The notes beneath the pieces are model-generated. The model made no database searches and was not told the DNA's origin. It worked only from the letters and a program-made list of their open reading frames with translations. A stretch of DNA of 64,000 bases from Mycolicibacterium sp. P1-18 (GTDB lineage Bacteria; Actinomycetota; Actinomycetes; Mycobacteriales; Mycobacteriaceae), in contig NZ_NPKR01000019.1 in NCBI RefSeq assembly GCF_008329535.1, positions 1 to 64,000 on the forward strand. Reading direction: 5' to 3'. Within the stretch, counting starts at the first letter, position 1. Every line of letters starts with the position of its first letter. Both the position numbers and the translations under genes were made by a program. Below are positions 57,654 to 64,000 of the stretch, one piece after another.

Positions 57654-59384
57654 ATGCTGGATCGCCTGACACGTCTGCAACTGTCGATCTTCGCGGTCGT
57701 CACCGTCATCTGCGTCGGTTCCATCTCGGCGTTCTACCTCCACCTGCCTGCTGCGGTCGGCATCGGCGCGTACCACATCACCGCCGACTTCAAGGCCGGT
57801 GGCGGGCTGTACGAGAACGCCAACGTCACCTACCGCGGCGTGACGATCGGCCGCGTCGAGAAGGTCAGCCTCGACGACACCGGAGTGGTGGCGTCGATGC
57901 GGCTCAACACCGACACCGACGTGCCGGACAACGTGACCGCCACCGTCAAGAGCGTCTCGGCCATCGGCGAGCAGTACGTCGACCTGGTGCCGCCGAAGGA
58001 CCCGTCGACGAACCTGCTGAGCGACGGGGCGAACATCGGCCTCGACCGCACCGCCGTCGGGCAGGACATCGCCGTACTGCTCGCGCAGGCCGACACGTTG
58101 GTCAGCAGCATCGGCGACGCCCGCGTGCAGGACCTGTTGCGCGAGACGTTCAAGGCGTTCAACGGTTCCGGTCCCGAACTGGCCCGGATGATCCAGTCGT
58201 CGCGGCTGCTGATCGACGAGGCCAACAACAACTACGGCCAGATCGCGCAGCTGATCGACCAGGCAGGGCCGTTCCTCGACTCGCAGATCCGCAGCGGTGA
58301 CGACATCAAGTCCCTCGCCGACGGGCTGGCCCGGTTCAGCACCCAGGTCGCGAAGGCCGACCCCCAGGTGCGGTCGGTGCTGCAGACGGCACCCGGCGCC
58401 GCGCAGGCCGCCAACACCACCTTCGACGGCATCCGCCCGAACTTCCCGATGCTCGCCGCCAACTTGGCGAACGCCGGCCGCATCGGCGTGATCTACCGCA
58501 AGTCGATCGAACAGGCACTGGTGATCCTGCCGGCGCTGTTCGCCGCACTGCTCACCGTCGGTGGCGGGCTGCCCGCCGACGAGGGCGGCAAGCTCGACTT
58601 CAAGGTCAACCTGGGTGACGCACCGCCCTGCTCGACGGGCTTCATCCCGCCGGCCATGATCCGGTCGCCGGCGGACACGACGCTGCGCGAGCTGCCCACC
58701 GACCTGTACTGCAAGACCGCCCAGAACGACCCGTCGGTGGTGCGCGGCGCCCGCAACTACCCCTGCCAGGAGTTCCCCGGCAAGCGGGCGCCCACGGTGC
58801 AGCTGTGCCGCGATCCCCGCGGCTACGTGCCGATCGGCAACAATCCGTGGCGCGGTCCGCCGGTGCCCTACGGCACACCGGTCGAGAATCCCCGGAACAT
58901 CACGCCCCCGAACAAGTTCCCGAACATTCCGCCCGAGGCGGACTACGACCCTGGGCCGCCGGTGGTCCAGCTGCCGCCGGGGGTGCCGCCGGGGCCCGGT
59001 CCCGCGCCGAACGCGCCGTTCCCGCTGCCGGTGCCGCCCAACGACAACGGGCCGCCACCGCCGCTGCCGTACTACGCGCCACCGGACCAGATCGTGCCGC
59101 CGTACGGCAGGACGCCGCCACCGCCACCGGGCACCCCGCCACCGGGCACCCCGCCGCCGGCAGACGCACCGCCGCCGGCAGAGCTTCCGCCCGGCCAGGG
59201 GCCACTGCTGCCCTCCGAGGCCGTGCCGCCACAGGCGAGCGGTCCCGCCGCGGCGACGTACGATTCCAAGAACGGAGTCTTCGTCGACCCCGCCGGGGGT
59301 ACGGGCGTCTTCGCCGCAGGGATGGACAAGGTGGACACCGCCGAGACGTGGGTGGACCTGATGCTGGATCCGAGGCAGGCGTGA
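57654..59384 (+). CDS. mce4F: Mce4F, MCE-domain component with long Pro-rich tail
   Basis: A 576-aa MCE protein: N-terminal helix about 8-28, MCE domain about 40-120 (TADFKAGGGLYENANVTYRGVTIGRVEKV, SVSAIGEQYVDLV), helical needle region about 140-330, a domain with cysteines (DAPPCSTGFIPP, DLYCKTAQ, YPCQEFPG, VQLCRDPRGY) and a strongly Pro-rich C-terminus (about 440-530) with a short repeat. Last of the six needle subunits. A 46-bp gap with GGGAGG leads to the Mce-associated gene. Confidence 0.94.
   Translation: MLDRLTRLQLSIFAVVTVICVGSISAFYLHLPAAVGIGAYHITADFKAGGGLYENANVTYRGVTIGRVEKVSLDDTGVVASMRLNTDTDVPDNVTATVKSVSAIGEQYVDLVPPKDPSTNLLSDGANIGLDRTAVGQDIAVLLAQADTLVSSIGDARVQDLLRETFKAFNGSGPELARMIQSSRLLIDEANNNYGQIAQLIDQAGPFLDSQIRSGDDIKSLADGLARFSTQVAKADPQVRSVLQTAPGAAQAANTTFDGIRPNFPMLAANLANAGRIGVIYRKSIEQALVILPALFAALLTVGGGLPADEGGKLDFKVNLGDAPPCSTGFIPPAMIRSPADTTLRELPTDLYCKTAQNDPSVVRGARNYPCQEFPGKRAPTVQLCRDPRGYVPIGNNPWRGPPVPYGTPVENPRNITPPNKFPNIPPEADYDPGPPVVQLPPGVPPGPGPAPNAPFPLPVPPNDNGPPPPLPYYAPPDQIVPPYGRTPPPPPGTPPPGTPPPADAPPPAELPPGQGPLLPSEAVPPQASGPAAATYDSKNGVFVDPAGGTGVFAAGMDKVDTAETWVDLMLDPRQA
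59121..59182 (+). repeat. Short tandem repeats in the mce4F Pro-rich tail
   Basis: CCGCCACCGGGCACC occurs twice in direct tandem (59121-59135 and 59136-59150), coding PPPGT units. CCGCCGCCGGCAGA then occurs at 59151-59164 and 59169-59182. All repeats keep the frame and encode Pro-Pro-rich units, so copy-number change would lengthen or shorten the Mce4F tail. Confidence 0.75.
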
Positions 59385-59430
59385 TCGGCTACGTTGCGGA
59401 GGGCAGGAGCGAAGCAACTCGGGAGGACCG

Positions 59431-60147
59431 ATGACAGACACGACGACCGGTGAATCGGCAACGGACACACCGGAGTCGGCTCGGAAGGCCGCCGCCCGCC
59501 GTCGCGCATCCAGGGCGGCCGGCCCGGCGTCCGGAACGGTCCCCGCGGTTCCCGAGCACGTCGTGGTGGAGACCCCGACGGTGGGCAAGGTGCGGCCGGT
59601 CAAGCCGGTCGGGCCCCCGCCGCGGCGGCAGCCGCATCGCGCGCTGGTCGCAGGCCTCGCCCTCGGTGTCACGGCGTTGCTGGTCGCCGCGATGGCCGGA
59701 GTGGTCGCAGTGCTGTTCACCCAGCAGGGTGACGCCCGCGCGGAGGAGGCCCGGGATCAAAGGTTCGTCGACACCGCGTCGCAGACCGTGGTCAACATGT
59801 TCAGCTACACCCAGAACGACATCGACGACAGCGTGAACCGGTTCGTCAACGGCATCAGCGGCCCGCTTCGGGACATGATGAGCCAGGGCAACAACGTCGA
59901 GAATCTCAAGGCGATCTTCCGTGACACCAACGCCAGTTCCGAGGCCGTCATCAACGGCTCGGCGCTGGAGAAGATCGACGAGACCGCCGACAACGCCTCG
60001 GTTCTGGTGTCGGTGCGGGTGACGGTGACCAACCTCGACGGCGTCAACGCACCCTCGAAGCCCTACCGGCTGCGGGTCATCGTGCACGAGGACGACAACG
60101 GGCGCATGACGGGTTACGACCTGAAGTATCCCGACGGGGGCAACTGA
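59431..60147 (+). CDS. mam4A: Mce-associated membrane protein (Mam4A-like, Rv3493c-like)
   Basis: A 238-aa protein with an Arg/Ala-rich cytosolic N-terminus (1-70), one transmembrane helix (about 71-95, ALVAGLALGVTALLVAAMAGVVAVL) and an exported domain (about 105-235) with the Mce-associated pattern DTASQTVVNMFSYTQNDIDDSVNRF. Such proteins stabilise Mce complexes (Mam/Mas proteins). Position after mce4F matches Rv3493c. GGGAGG precedes ATG 59431; its TGA shares one base with the next ATG. Confidence 0.88.
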   Translation: MTDTTTGESATDTPESARKAAARRRASRAAGPASGTVPAVPEHVVVETPTVGKVRPVKPVGPPPRRQPHRALVAGLALGVTALLVAAMAGVVAVLFTQQGDARAEEARDQRFVDTASQTVVNMFSYTQNDIDDSVNRFVNGISGPLRDMMSQGNNVENLKAIFRDTNASSEAVINGSALEKIDETADNASVLVSVRVTVTNLDGVNAPSKPYRLRVIVHEDDNGRMTGYDLKYPDGGN

Positions 60148-60641
60148 TGGGTCGCTGGAGCTCCAGGTTGGCGGTGCTCGCCGGCGTAGTCCTCGCGGCC
60201 GGCTTCGTCGTGCTCGCCGGATTTGGCGGCACGTTGTACTGGAACCGCGTCGAGCGGGTCGGAGAGCAGGAGGCCAGGGCTGAACTGCCCGAGCTGGCGG
60301 CCCAGCAGATCCCGGTCATCCTCGGCTTCGACTACCAGACGATCGAGCGCAGTCGCACCGACGCGTACCGGTTGTTGACGCCGGACTTCCGTCGCGAGTA
60401 CGAGGACGACACCACCAGGAACGTGATCCCCGCGGCACGGCAACGCCAGCTCATCAGCCAGGTGAACGTCGTGGGCGTGGGAATGCTTGACGCGCATCGT
60501 AATTCGGGCTCGGTGATGGTCTACATGAACCGCGTGCTGACCGACAAGACCAAGCAGCCCCTCTACGACGGCAGCCGGCTGAAGGTCGACTACCAGAAGG
60601 TGGGCCAGGAGTGGCGGATCAGGGACATCACTCCGATCTAG
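60147..60641 (+). CDS. mam4B: Mce-associated membrane protein (Mam4B-like, Rv3492c-like)
   Basis: A 164-aa protein with one N-terminal transmembrane helix (about 7-30) and an exported domain (FDYQTIERSRTDAYRLLTPDFRREYEDD, MVYMNRVLTDKTKQPLYDGSRLKVDYQKVG) related to other Mce-associated proteins. It ends the mce4 operon. Its last 14 bp overlap the 3' end of convergent otsA, so there is no room for a conventional terminator between them. Confidence 0.88.
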   Translation: MGRWSSRLAVLAGVVLAAGFVVLAGFGGTLYWNRVERVGEQEARAELPELAAQQIPVILGFDYQTIERSRTDAYRLLTPDFRREYEDDTTRNVIPAARQRQLISQVNVVGVGMLDAHRNSGSVMVYMNRVLTDKTKQPLYDGSRLKVDYQKVGQEWRIRDITPI

Positions 60642-62118
60642 GAGCGTCCTCCCGGGTGGCGGCGAGGGCGTCGAGGAACGAACGTGCCCAGCGGTCGACG
60701 TCGTGGGCCAGCACCTGCCGACGCAGCGCGCGCATGCGCCGGCGGCCTTCGTCGGGGGTCTGTGCCAGCGCCGCCTCGATTGCGTCCTTGACCCCGTCGA
60801 GGTGGTGCGGGTTGGTGAGGTAGGCCTGCCGGAGTTCGGCTGCGGCGCCGGTGAATTCGCTGAGCACCAGCGCGCCGCCGAGGTCGCTGCGACACGCGAC
60901 GTACTCCTTGGCCACCAGGTTCATCCCGTCGCGCAGCGGCGTCACCAGCATGACGTCGGCCGCGACGAAGAACGCGATCAGTTCGTCCCGGGGCAACGCC
61001 TGGTGCAGGTAGTGCACGATCGGATGCCCGACCTTGCCGTACTCGCCGTTGATGTGCCCCACCTGGCGTTCGATGTCCTCGCGCATCACCTTGTAACTCT
61101 GAACGCGCTCTCGACTGGGGGTGGCCAGCTGGATCAACACGGTGTCGTCCGGGTCGATCCTGTCCTCGTCGAGCAACTCCGAGAAGGCGCGCAGCCGAAC
61201 GTCGATGCCCTTGGTGTAGTCCAGCCGGTCGACGCCCAGCAGGATCTTGCGCGGATTGCCCAGGTCGGCGCGCAACTCCTTCGCACGCTGACGGGCGCCG
61301 CGGTTGCGCGCCTTGGTGTCGAGTTCCTCGGAGTCGATCGAGATGGGGAACGCGCCCACCTTCACGGAGCGGAACCCGACCTGGATCTCCCCGAAGCGGG
61401 ATCGCACGCCGACGTTGGCGCGTGAGGTGTTGGCGCCGAGGAGGCGGCGCGCCAGGATCATGAAGTTCTGTGCGCCACCGGGCAGATGAAAGCCGACGAG
61501 GTCGGCGCCCAGCAGTCCCTCGATGATCTCCGTGCGCCACGGCATCTGCATGAAGAGCTCGACGGGCGGAAACGGAATGTGCAGGAAGAAACCGATGGTC
61601 AGGTCGGGCCGCAGCATGCGCAGCATCTTCGGGACCAGCTGGAGCTGGTAGTCCTGGACCCAGACGGTCGCGCCGGGTGCCGCCGCCTTGGCCGTCGCGT
61701 CGGCGAAGCGCCGATTCACCTCGACGTAGGAGTCCCACCACTCCCGGTGGTAGATCGGTTTGACGATGACGTCGTGGTACAGCGGCCACAGGGTGGCGTT
61801 GGAGAAGCCCTCGTAGTAATCGGCGAAGTCGTCGGCGGACAGCGCGACCGGTCGCATCTCGAGGTCGTCCTCGTAGATGGGTTCCTCGTCACCGTCGGTG
61901 ACGCCCGGCCAGCCCACCCAGGCGCCGCGCCGTCGCCGGAGCAGCGGCTCCAGCGCCGTGACGAGGCCCCCCGGGCTCCGCTTGTACGTCGTGGAGCCGT
62001 CCGGTCGCCGCTCCATGTCGATCGGCAGCCGGTTGGCTACGACAACGAAGTCGGACTCGCCCCCGGTGACGACCTCCGTGTGCCCGGAGTCGGCCGGTGG
62101 GCCTCCCCCCGAGCTCAC
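60628..62118 (-). CDS. otsA: Trehalose-6-phosphate synthase OtsA
   Basis: A 496-aa GT20 glycosyltransferase (VVVANRLPIDMERRPDG, GGLVTALEPLLRRRRGAWVGWPGV, VWVQDYQLQLVPKMLRMLRPDLTIGFFLHIPFPP, LLGVDRLDYTKGID, FVAADVMLVTPLRDGMNLVAKEYVACR). It makes trehalose 6-phosphate from UDP- or ADP-glucose and glucose 6-phosphate. Same neighbour of mce4 as Rv3490. The GTG start at 62118 directly follows the stop of the 54-aa gene, so the two are co-translated. No KstR site is near; it is probably housekeeping. Confidence 0.95.
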   Translation of the reverse strand: MSSGGGPPADSGHTEVVTGGESDFVVVANRLPIDMERRPDGSTTYKRSPGGLVTALEPLLRRRRGAWVGWPGVTDGDEEPIYEDDLEMRPVALSADDFADYYEGFSNATLWPLYHDVIVKPIYHREWWDSYVEVNRRFADATAKAAAPGATVWVQDYQLQLVPKMLRMLRPDLTIGFFLHIPFPPVELFMQMPWRTEIIEGLLGADLVGFHLPGGAQNFMILARRLLGANTSRANVGVRSRFGEIQVGFRSVKVGAFPISIDSEELDTKARNRGARQRAKELRADLGNPRKILLGVDRLDYTKGIDVRLRAFSELLDEDRIDPDDTVLIQLATPSRERVQSYKVMREDIERQVGHINGEYGKVGHPIVHYLHQALPRDELIAFFVAADVMLVTPLRDGMNLVAKEYVACRSDLGGALVLSEFTGAAAELRQAYLTNPHHLDGVKDAIEAALAQTPDEGRRRMRALRRQVLAHDVDRWARSFLDALAATREDAPRSE

Positions 62119-62283
62119 CTACGCCTCTTGCTTAGCCGGTCCGATGCCCAGCATCGACAGGAACACGCGGCACTCGTCGGCGTCGGTGGCGTAGGCGGCG
62201 ACGACACGCCTCGCCATGCGGGCGGTGCTGTCGGCCAGGGGCTCGACGTCACCGATTTCGGCAGGATCAGGTTTTGCAGCCAT
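62119..62283 (-). CDS. Conserved 54-aa protein (Rv3489-like)
   Basis: A short gene from ATG 62283 to TAG 62119-62121, encoding a protein that begins MAAKPDPAEIGDVEPLADST and ends LGIGPAKQEA. M. tuberculosis has a 54-aa hypothetical gene next to otsA (Rv3489), and length and place agree. The stop codon abuts the otsA GTG without a gap. It is mostly helical and charged, with a single Cys (ADECRVF). A small regulator or partner of OtsA is possible, without evidence. Confidence 0.75.
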   Translation of the reverse strand: MAAKPDPAEIGDVEPLADSTARMARRVVAAYATDADECRVFLSMLGIGPAKQEA

Positions 62284-62329
62284 GACCCAACTCTAGGCGA
62301 CTCGACGAGCCGCCCAGAGCAGATGGGTA

Positions 62330-62689
62330 TTACCCGCCGTCAATACTCGTCGGCGGCTGCACGAACCTGGGGGCGTTCTCCTGCAGGCCGATGCACTGGC
62401 CGGTGTTGCCACCGGTGCACGGGACGCCGTCGACGGACGGCAGGCCGCCGGGGGACTGCTCGACGTTCGACTCGGGGTAGCCGTTGTTCGTCGGCGAGTT
62501 GGGCACGGTGTGGGGCAGGCACGAACCCGTGAACAGGTCCTCCTCCTCGCCGGCCGGGCACGACGCCGCAGGTGCGGCGTTCGCGGCGACGGGCACGGTG
62601 AAGGCGGCCACCGCGGGAGCGGCGGCGAAGGCGAGCGCGAATCCGCCGGCGAGGATGATTCGTCGTGCTGAGAATTCAAGGTGCGGCAT
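62330..62689 (-). CDS. Small secreted four-cysteine protein, paralogue 1
   Basis: A 119-aa protein with a Sec signal peptide (about 1-38: RRIILAGGFALAFAAAPAVAA) and a mature part carrying four cysteines as C-x12-C and C-x7-C (SCPAGEEEDLFTGSC and VDGVPCTGGNTGQCIGL). No membrane segment or lipobox is present. Start MPHLEFSARR, as in paralogue 2. Two further copies follow upstream in tandem. Function unknown; the disulfide-type spacing suggests a stable secreted or wall-associated protein. Confidence 0.72.
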   Translation of the reverse strand: MPHLEFSARRIILAGGFALAFAAAPAVAAFTVPVAANAAPAASCPAGEEEDLFTGSCLPHTVPNSPTNNGYPESNVEQSPGGLPSVDGVPCTGGNTGQCIGLQENAPRFVQPPTSIDGG

Positions 62690-62814
62690 TGTCACGCTTT
62701 CTGTGATTTTCGGGAGTCTTCGTAGCGCCCGAGAATATTGACGGTTCGTCGCAGGAATTGTAGGGAAGCTCCCGGGAATCTGCACGAGTTCGACGCGTTC
62801 CCTGAGAGCGCCCG

Positions 62815-63192
62815 TCAGTTGGTGGAGCCGGTGATCGTCGGATCCGATTCGACCGACGAGGTGGGCGGCACGTACTGCGGGGCGTCCTCGGCCAAGCCGA
62901 TGCATGCGCCGGAGTCGCGTCCGGTGCACGGCACGCCGTCGATCTCCGGAATGTCGGGGTTGCCCGCGGGGGTGGTGAACGCCGGCGGCAACGGCGAATT
63001 GGGCACCACGAACGGCACGCACGACCCGGTGAACTCGTCGGCGTCCTCACCCGCGGCGCAGTCGTCCGCCAGGTGGGTGCCCGGAACGGCAACGGGGAGT
63101 GCGAACGCTCCCACGGCGGGCGCGGCGGCGACGGCGAGGGCGAACCCACCGGCGACGATGAGGCGACGTGCGGACATCTCGAAGTGCGGCAT
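62815..63192 (-). CDS. Small secreted four-cysteine protein, paralogue 2
   Basis: A 125-aa paralogue of the neighbours: the MPHFEMSARRLIVAGGFALAV signal, then DCAAGEDADEFTGSC and IDGVPCTGRDSGACIGL, and the C-terminal TSSVxSxPTxTGSTN shared with paralogue 3. Signal cleavage is expected after about residue 38. The gaps to the two neighbours (125 bp and 72 bp) are short but contain nothing recognisable, so each copy may have its own promoter. Function unknown. Confidence 0.72.
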   Translation of the reverse strand: MPHFEMSARRLIVAGGFALAVAAAPAVGAFALPVAVPGTHLADDCAAGEDADEFTGSCVPFVVPNSPLPPAFTTPAGNPDIPEIDGVPCTGRDSGACIGLAEDAPQYVPPTSSVESDPTITGSTN

Positions 63193-63264
63193 GCGTGGAT
63201 TGTATGGAAGCTGGCAGAAATCTGCTCACATACTGCGAGTTGTCTCCGTAGGCGTCGCCTCGGG

Positions 63265-63621
63265 CTAGTTGGTAGAGCCGGTGACCGTCGGGCTCGAGCC
63301 GACCGACGACGACGGCGGCACGTACTGCGGGGCGTCCTCGGACAGGCCGATGCACTGGCCGGAGTTGCCGCCGGTGCACGGCACTCCGTCGACCGACGGC
63401 AGACCGCCGGGGGACGTCTGGACCGCCGGCGAGTTCGGGACGAGGTCGGGGGTGCACGCGTCGGTGTAGACGTCCTCGGTCTCCCCGTTGGGGCACGCGG
63501 CCCCAAAGGACGGTGCGACCGACGGAGCGGCGAATGCGGCGACCGCGGGGGCGGCGGCGATCGCGACGGCGAAGCCGCCGGCGACGAGCAGTCGTCGTAC
63601 AGAGAGCTGTTGGGTCGTCAT
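63265..63621 (-). CDS. Small secreted four-cysteine protein, paralogue 3
   Basis: A 118-aa paralogue from ATG 63621 (AGAAGG 8 bases upstream; a GTG two codons earlier is also in frame). Signal peptide (RRLLVAGGFAVAIAAAPAVAA), then ACPNGETEDVYTDAC and VDGVPCTGGNSGQCIGL, and the tail SSSVGSSPTVTGSTN. It is the first copy in transcription order. The 213-bp gap 63622-63834 upstream holds the KstR-like site of the divergent SDR gene; nothing else recognised there. Confidence 0.72.
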   Translation of the reverse strand: MTTQQLSVRRLLVAGGFAVAIAAAPAVAAFAAPSVAPSFGAACPNGETEDVYTDACTPDLVPNSPAVQTSPGGLPSVDGVPCTGGNSGQCIGLSEDAPQYVPPSSSVGSSPTVTGSTN

Positions 63622-63798
63622 CGCCACGCCTTCTCTAGGTGGACCCGTCGTGCGCGGGACCCGTCAGTGCTGACGACGATACGCCGACACGGTCGACTTC
63701 AAGCGCGCATTCGGGTGGGAACTGGTGCGTGCGTACGGTTTCTGTGGGCGGGCTTCGCGTTGGCTGTGTCGCCCGCGCAACCGCGTGTGGTTACATAC

Positions 63799-63812
63799 GA
63801 GAACGTGTTCTA
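63799..63812. promoter_or_regulatory. KstR-like operator upstream of the right-edge SDR gene
   Basis: GAGAACGTGTTCTA matches the KstR consensus with one mismatch; the other strand reads TAGAACACGTTCTC. It lies 22 bp before the GTG at 63835. Confidence 0.72.
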
Positions 63813-63834
63813 GTTCTGCGACAAGGGGCCCACG

Positions 63835-64000
63835 GTGCAGCTTTCATTGGCGGATCGGACGTACGTCGTCACCGGTGGCGGGAGTGGCATCGGCAAGGGC
63901 GTCGCCACCGCGATCGCGGCCGCGGGTGGCGACGTGGTTCTGGTGGGACGCAACGCCGATCGTCTCGCCGCCGCGCAGGAGGAGATCGCCTCGAGTGCGG
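63835..64000 (+). CDS. Short-chain dehydrogenase, 5' part only
   Basis: Runs off the window. GTG 63835 with AAGGGG upstream; 55 codons are visible, with the Rossmann motif YVVTGGGSGIGKGVATAI near residues 10-27 and an NADP/NAD-selecting VLVGRNADRLAA. It is a classical SDR. The KstR-like site directly upstream makes a steroid or steroid-acyl-CoA hydroxy group the probable substrate. The catalytic part lies outside the window. Confidence 0.8.
   Translation, partial: MQLSLADRTYVVTGGGSGIGKGVATAIAAAGGDVVLVGRNADRLAAAQEEIASSA

Noticed and set aside
59121..59182. The mce4F repeats as a regulatory or CRISPR-like array.
   Set aside because: They are in frame inside the coding sequence and simply encode Pro-rich units.
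56562..59720. A 1052-codon open frame on the minus strand across mce4E-mce4F.
   Set aside because: It is antisense to two well-recognised Mce genes, its protein is low-complexity Arg/Val/Asp-rich text typical of high-GC shadows, and it has no domain.
1..64000. tRNA, rRNA, CRISPR arrays, insertion sequences, integrase or att sites, riboswitches.
   Set aside because: I looked along both strands and found no cloverleaf genes, spaced identical repeats, transposase or integrase motifs, or recognisable riboswitch cores.

Overview
The window is high-GC, densely coded chromosome from a mycobacterium, most likely an environmental fast grower (Mycolicibacterium type). Gene content and order follow the M. 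tuberculosis Rv3489-Rv3534c cholesterol-catabolism/mce4 locus gene for gene over long stretches, but there are no PE/PPE genes and there is a large catabolic insert absent from M. tuberculosis. Organism and gene names rest on recognising the proteins; no database search was run.

Layout. 1-7.9 kb: the 3' end of hsaF (sterol-ring aldolase), a permease/TIGR03943 pair, a beta-lactamase-fold esterase, the RecQ-like helicase RqlH, a 13E12-family HNH protein and an IclR regulator. 7.9-11.0 kb: a KstR-controlled trio (DUF1214 protein, SDR, sulfotransferase; Rv3531c-Rv3529c counterparts). 11.1-28.75 kb: a same-strand accessory island with a small protein, a dimethylformamidase-like large subunit, a degenerate Rieske-like protein, a LuxR regulator, a five-gene peptide/nickel-type ABC importer, two amidases flanking a 63-aa GatC/AtzG-like protein, and a complete urease-like operon (ureE, ureF, fused ureAB, ureC, ureG, ureD). 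28.7-50 kb: sterol genes kshA, ltp3, ltp4, a DUF35-like protein, an LLM oxidoreductase, an acetoacetate-decarboxylase-like protein, cyp142, echA19, fadD19, fadD17, fadE27, fadE26, fdxD and hsd4A. An MFS transporter, a nitronate-monooxygenase-like enzyme and two lipoproteins lie among them. 50-60.6 kb: yrbE4A-yrbE4B-mce4A-F and two Mce-associated proteins, the cholesterol importer. 60.6-64 kb: otsA with a 54-aa gene, three tandem secreted four-cysteine paralogues, and the start of an SDR gene.

Regulation. Seven sites fit the KstR consensus TnnAACnnGTTnnA exactly and two more have one mismatch. They sit upstream of the DUF1214 trio, kshA, the ltp operon and its divergent LLM gene, Rv3519-cyp142, echA19 and fadD19, fadE26 and fdxD, mce4 (two sites), and the right-edge SDR. 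Import (Mce4), side-chain activation and beta-oxidation (Cyp142, FadD19, FadD17, FadE26/27, EchA19, Hsd4A, Ltp3/4) and ring attack (KshA, HsaF) therefore appear to be one sterol regulon.

The most unusual part is the 11.1-28.75 kb island. It looks like a pathway that imports an amide- or urea-like compound and hydrolyses it stepwise. Its UreC keeps all metal ligands but has Ala in place of the flap Cys and a rewritten substrate loop, so the final substrate may not be plain urea. No tRNA, rRNA, CRISPR array, insertion sequence or att site was seen. No gene-free stretch exceeds 300 bp; the longest are 49876-50134, 63622-63834 and 15502-15706.
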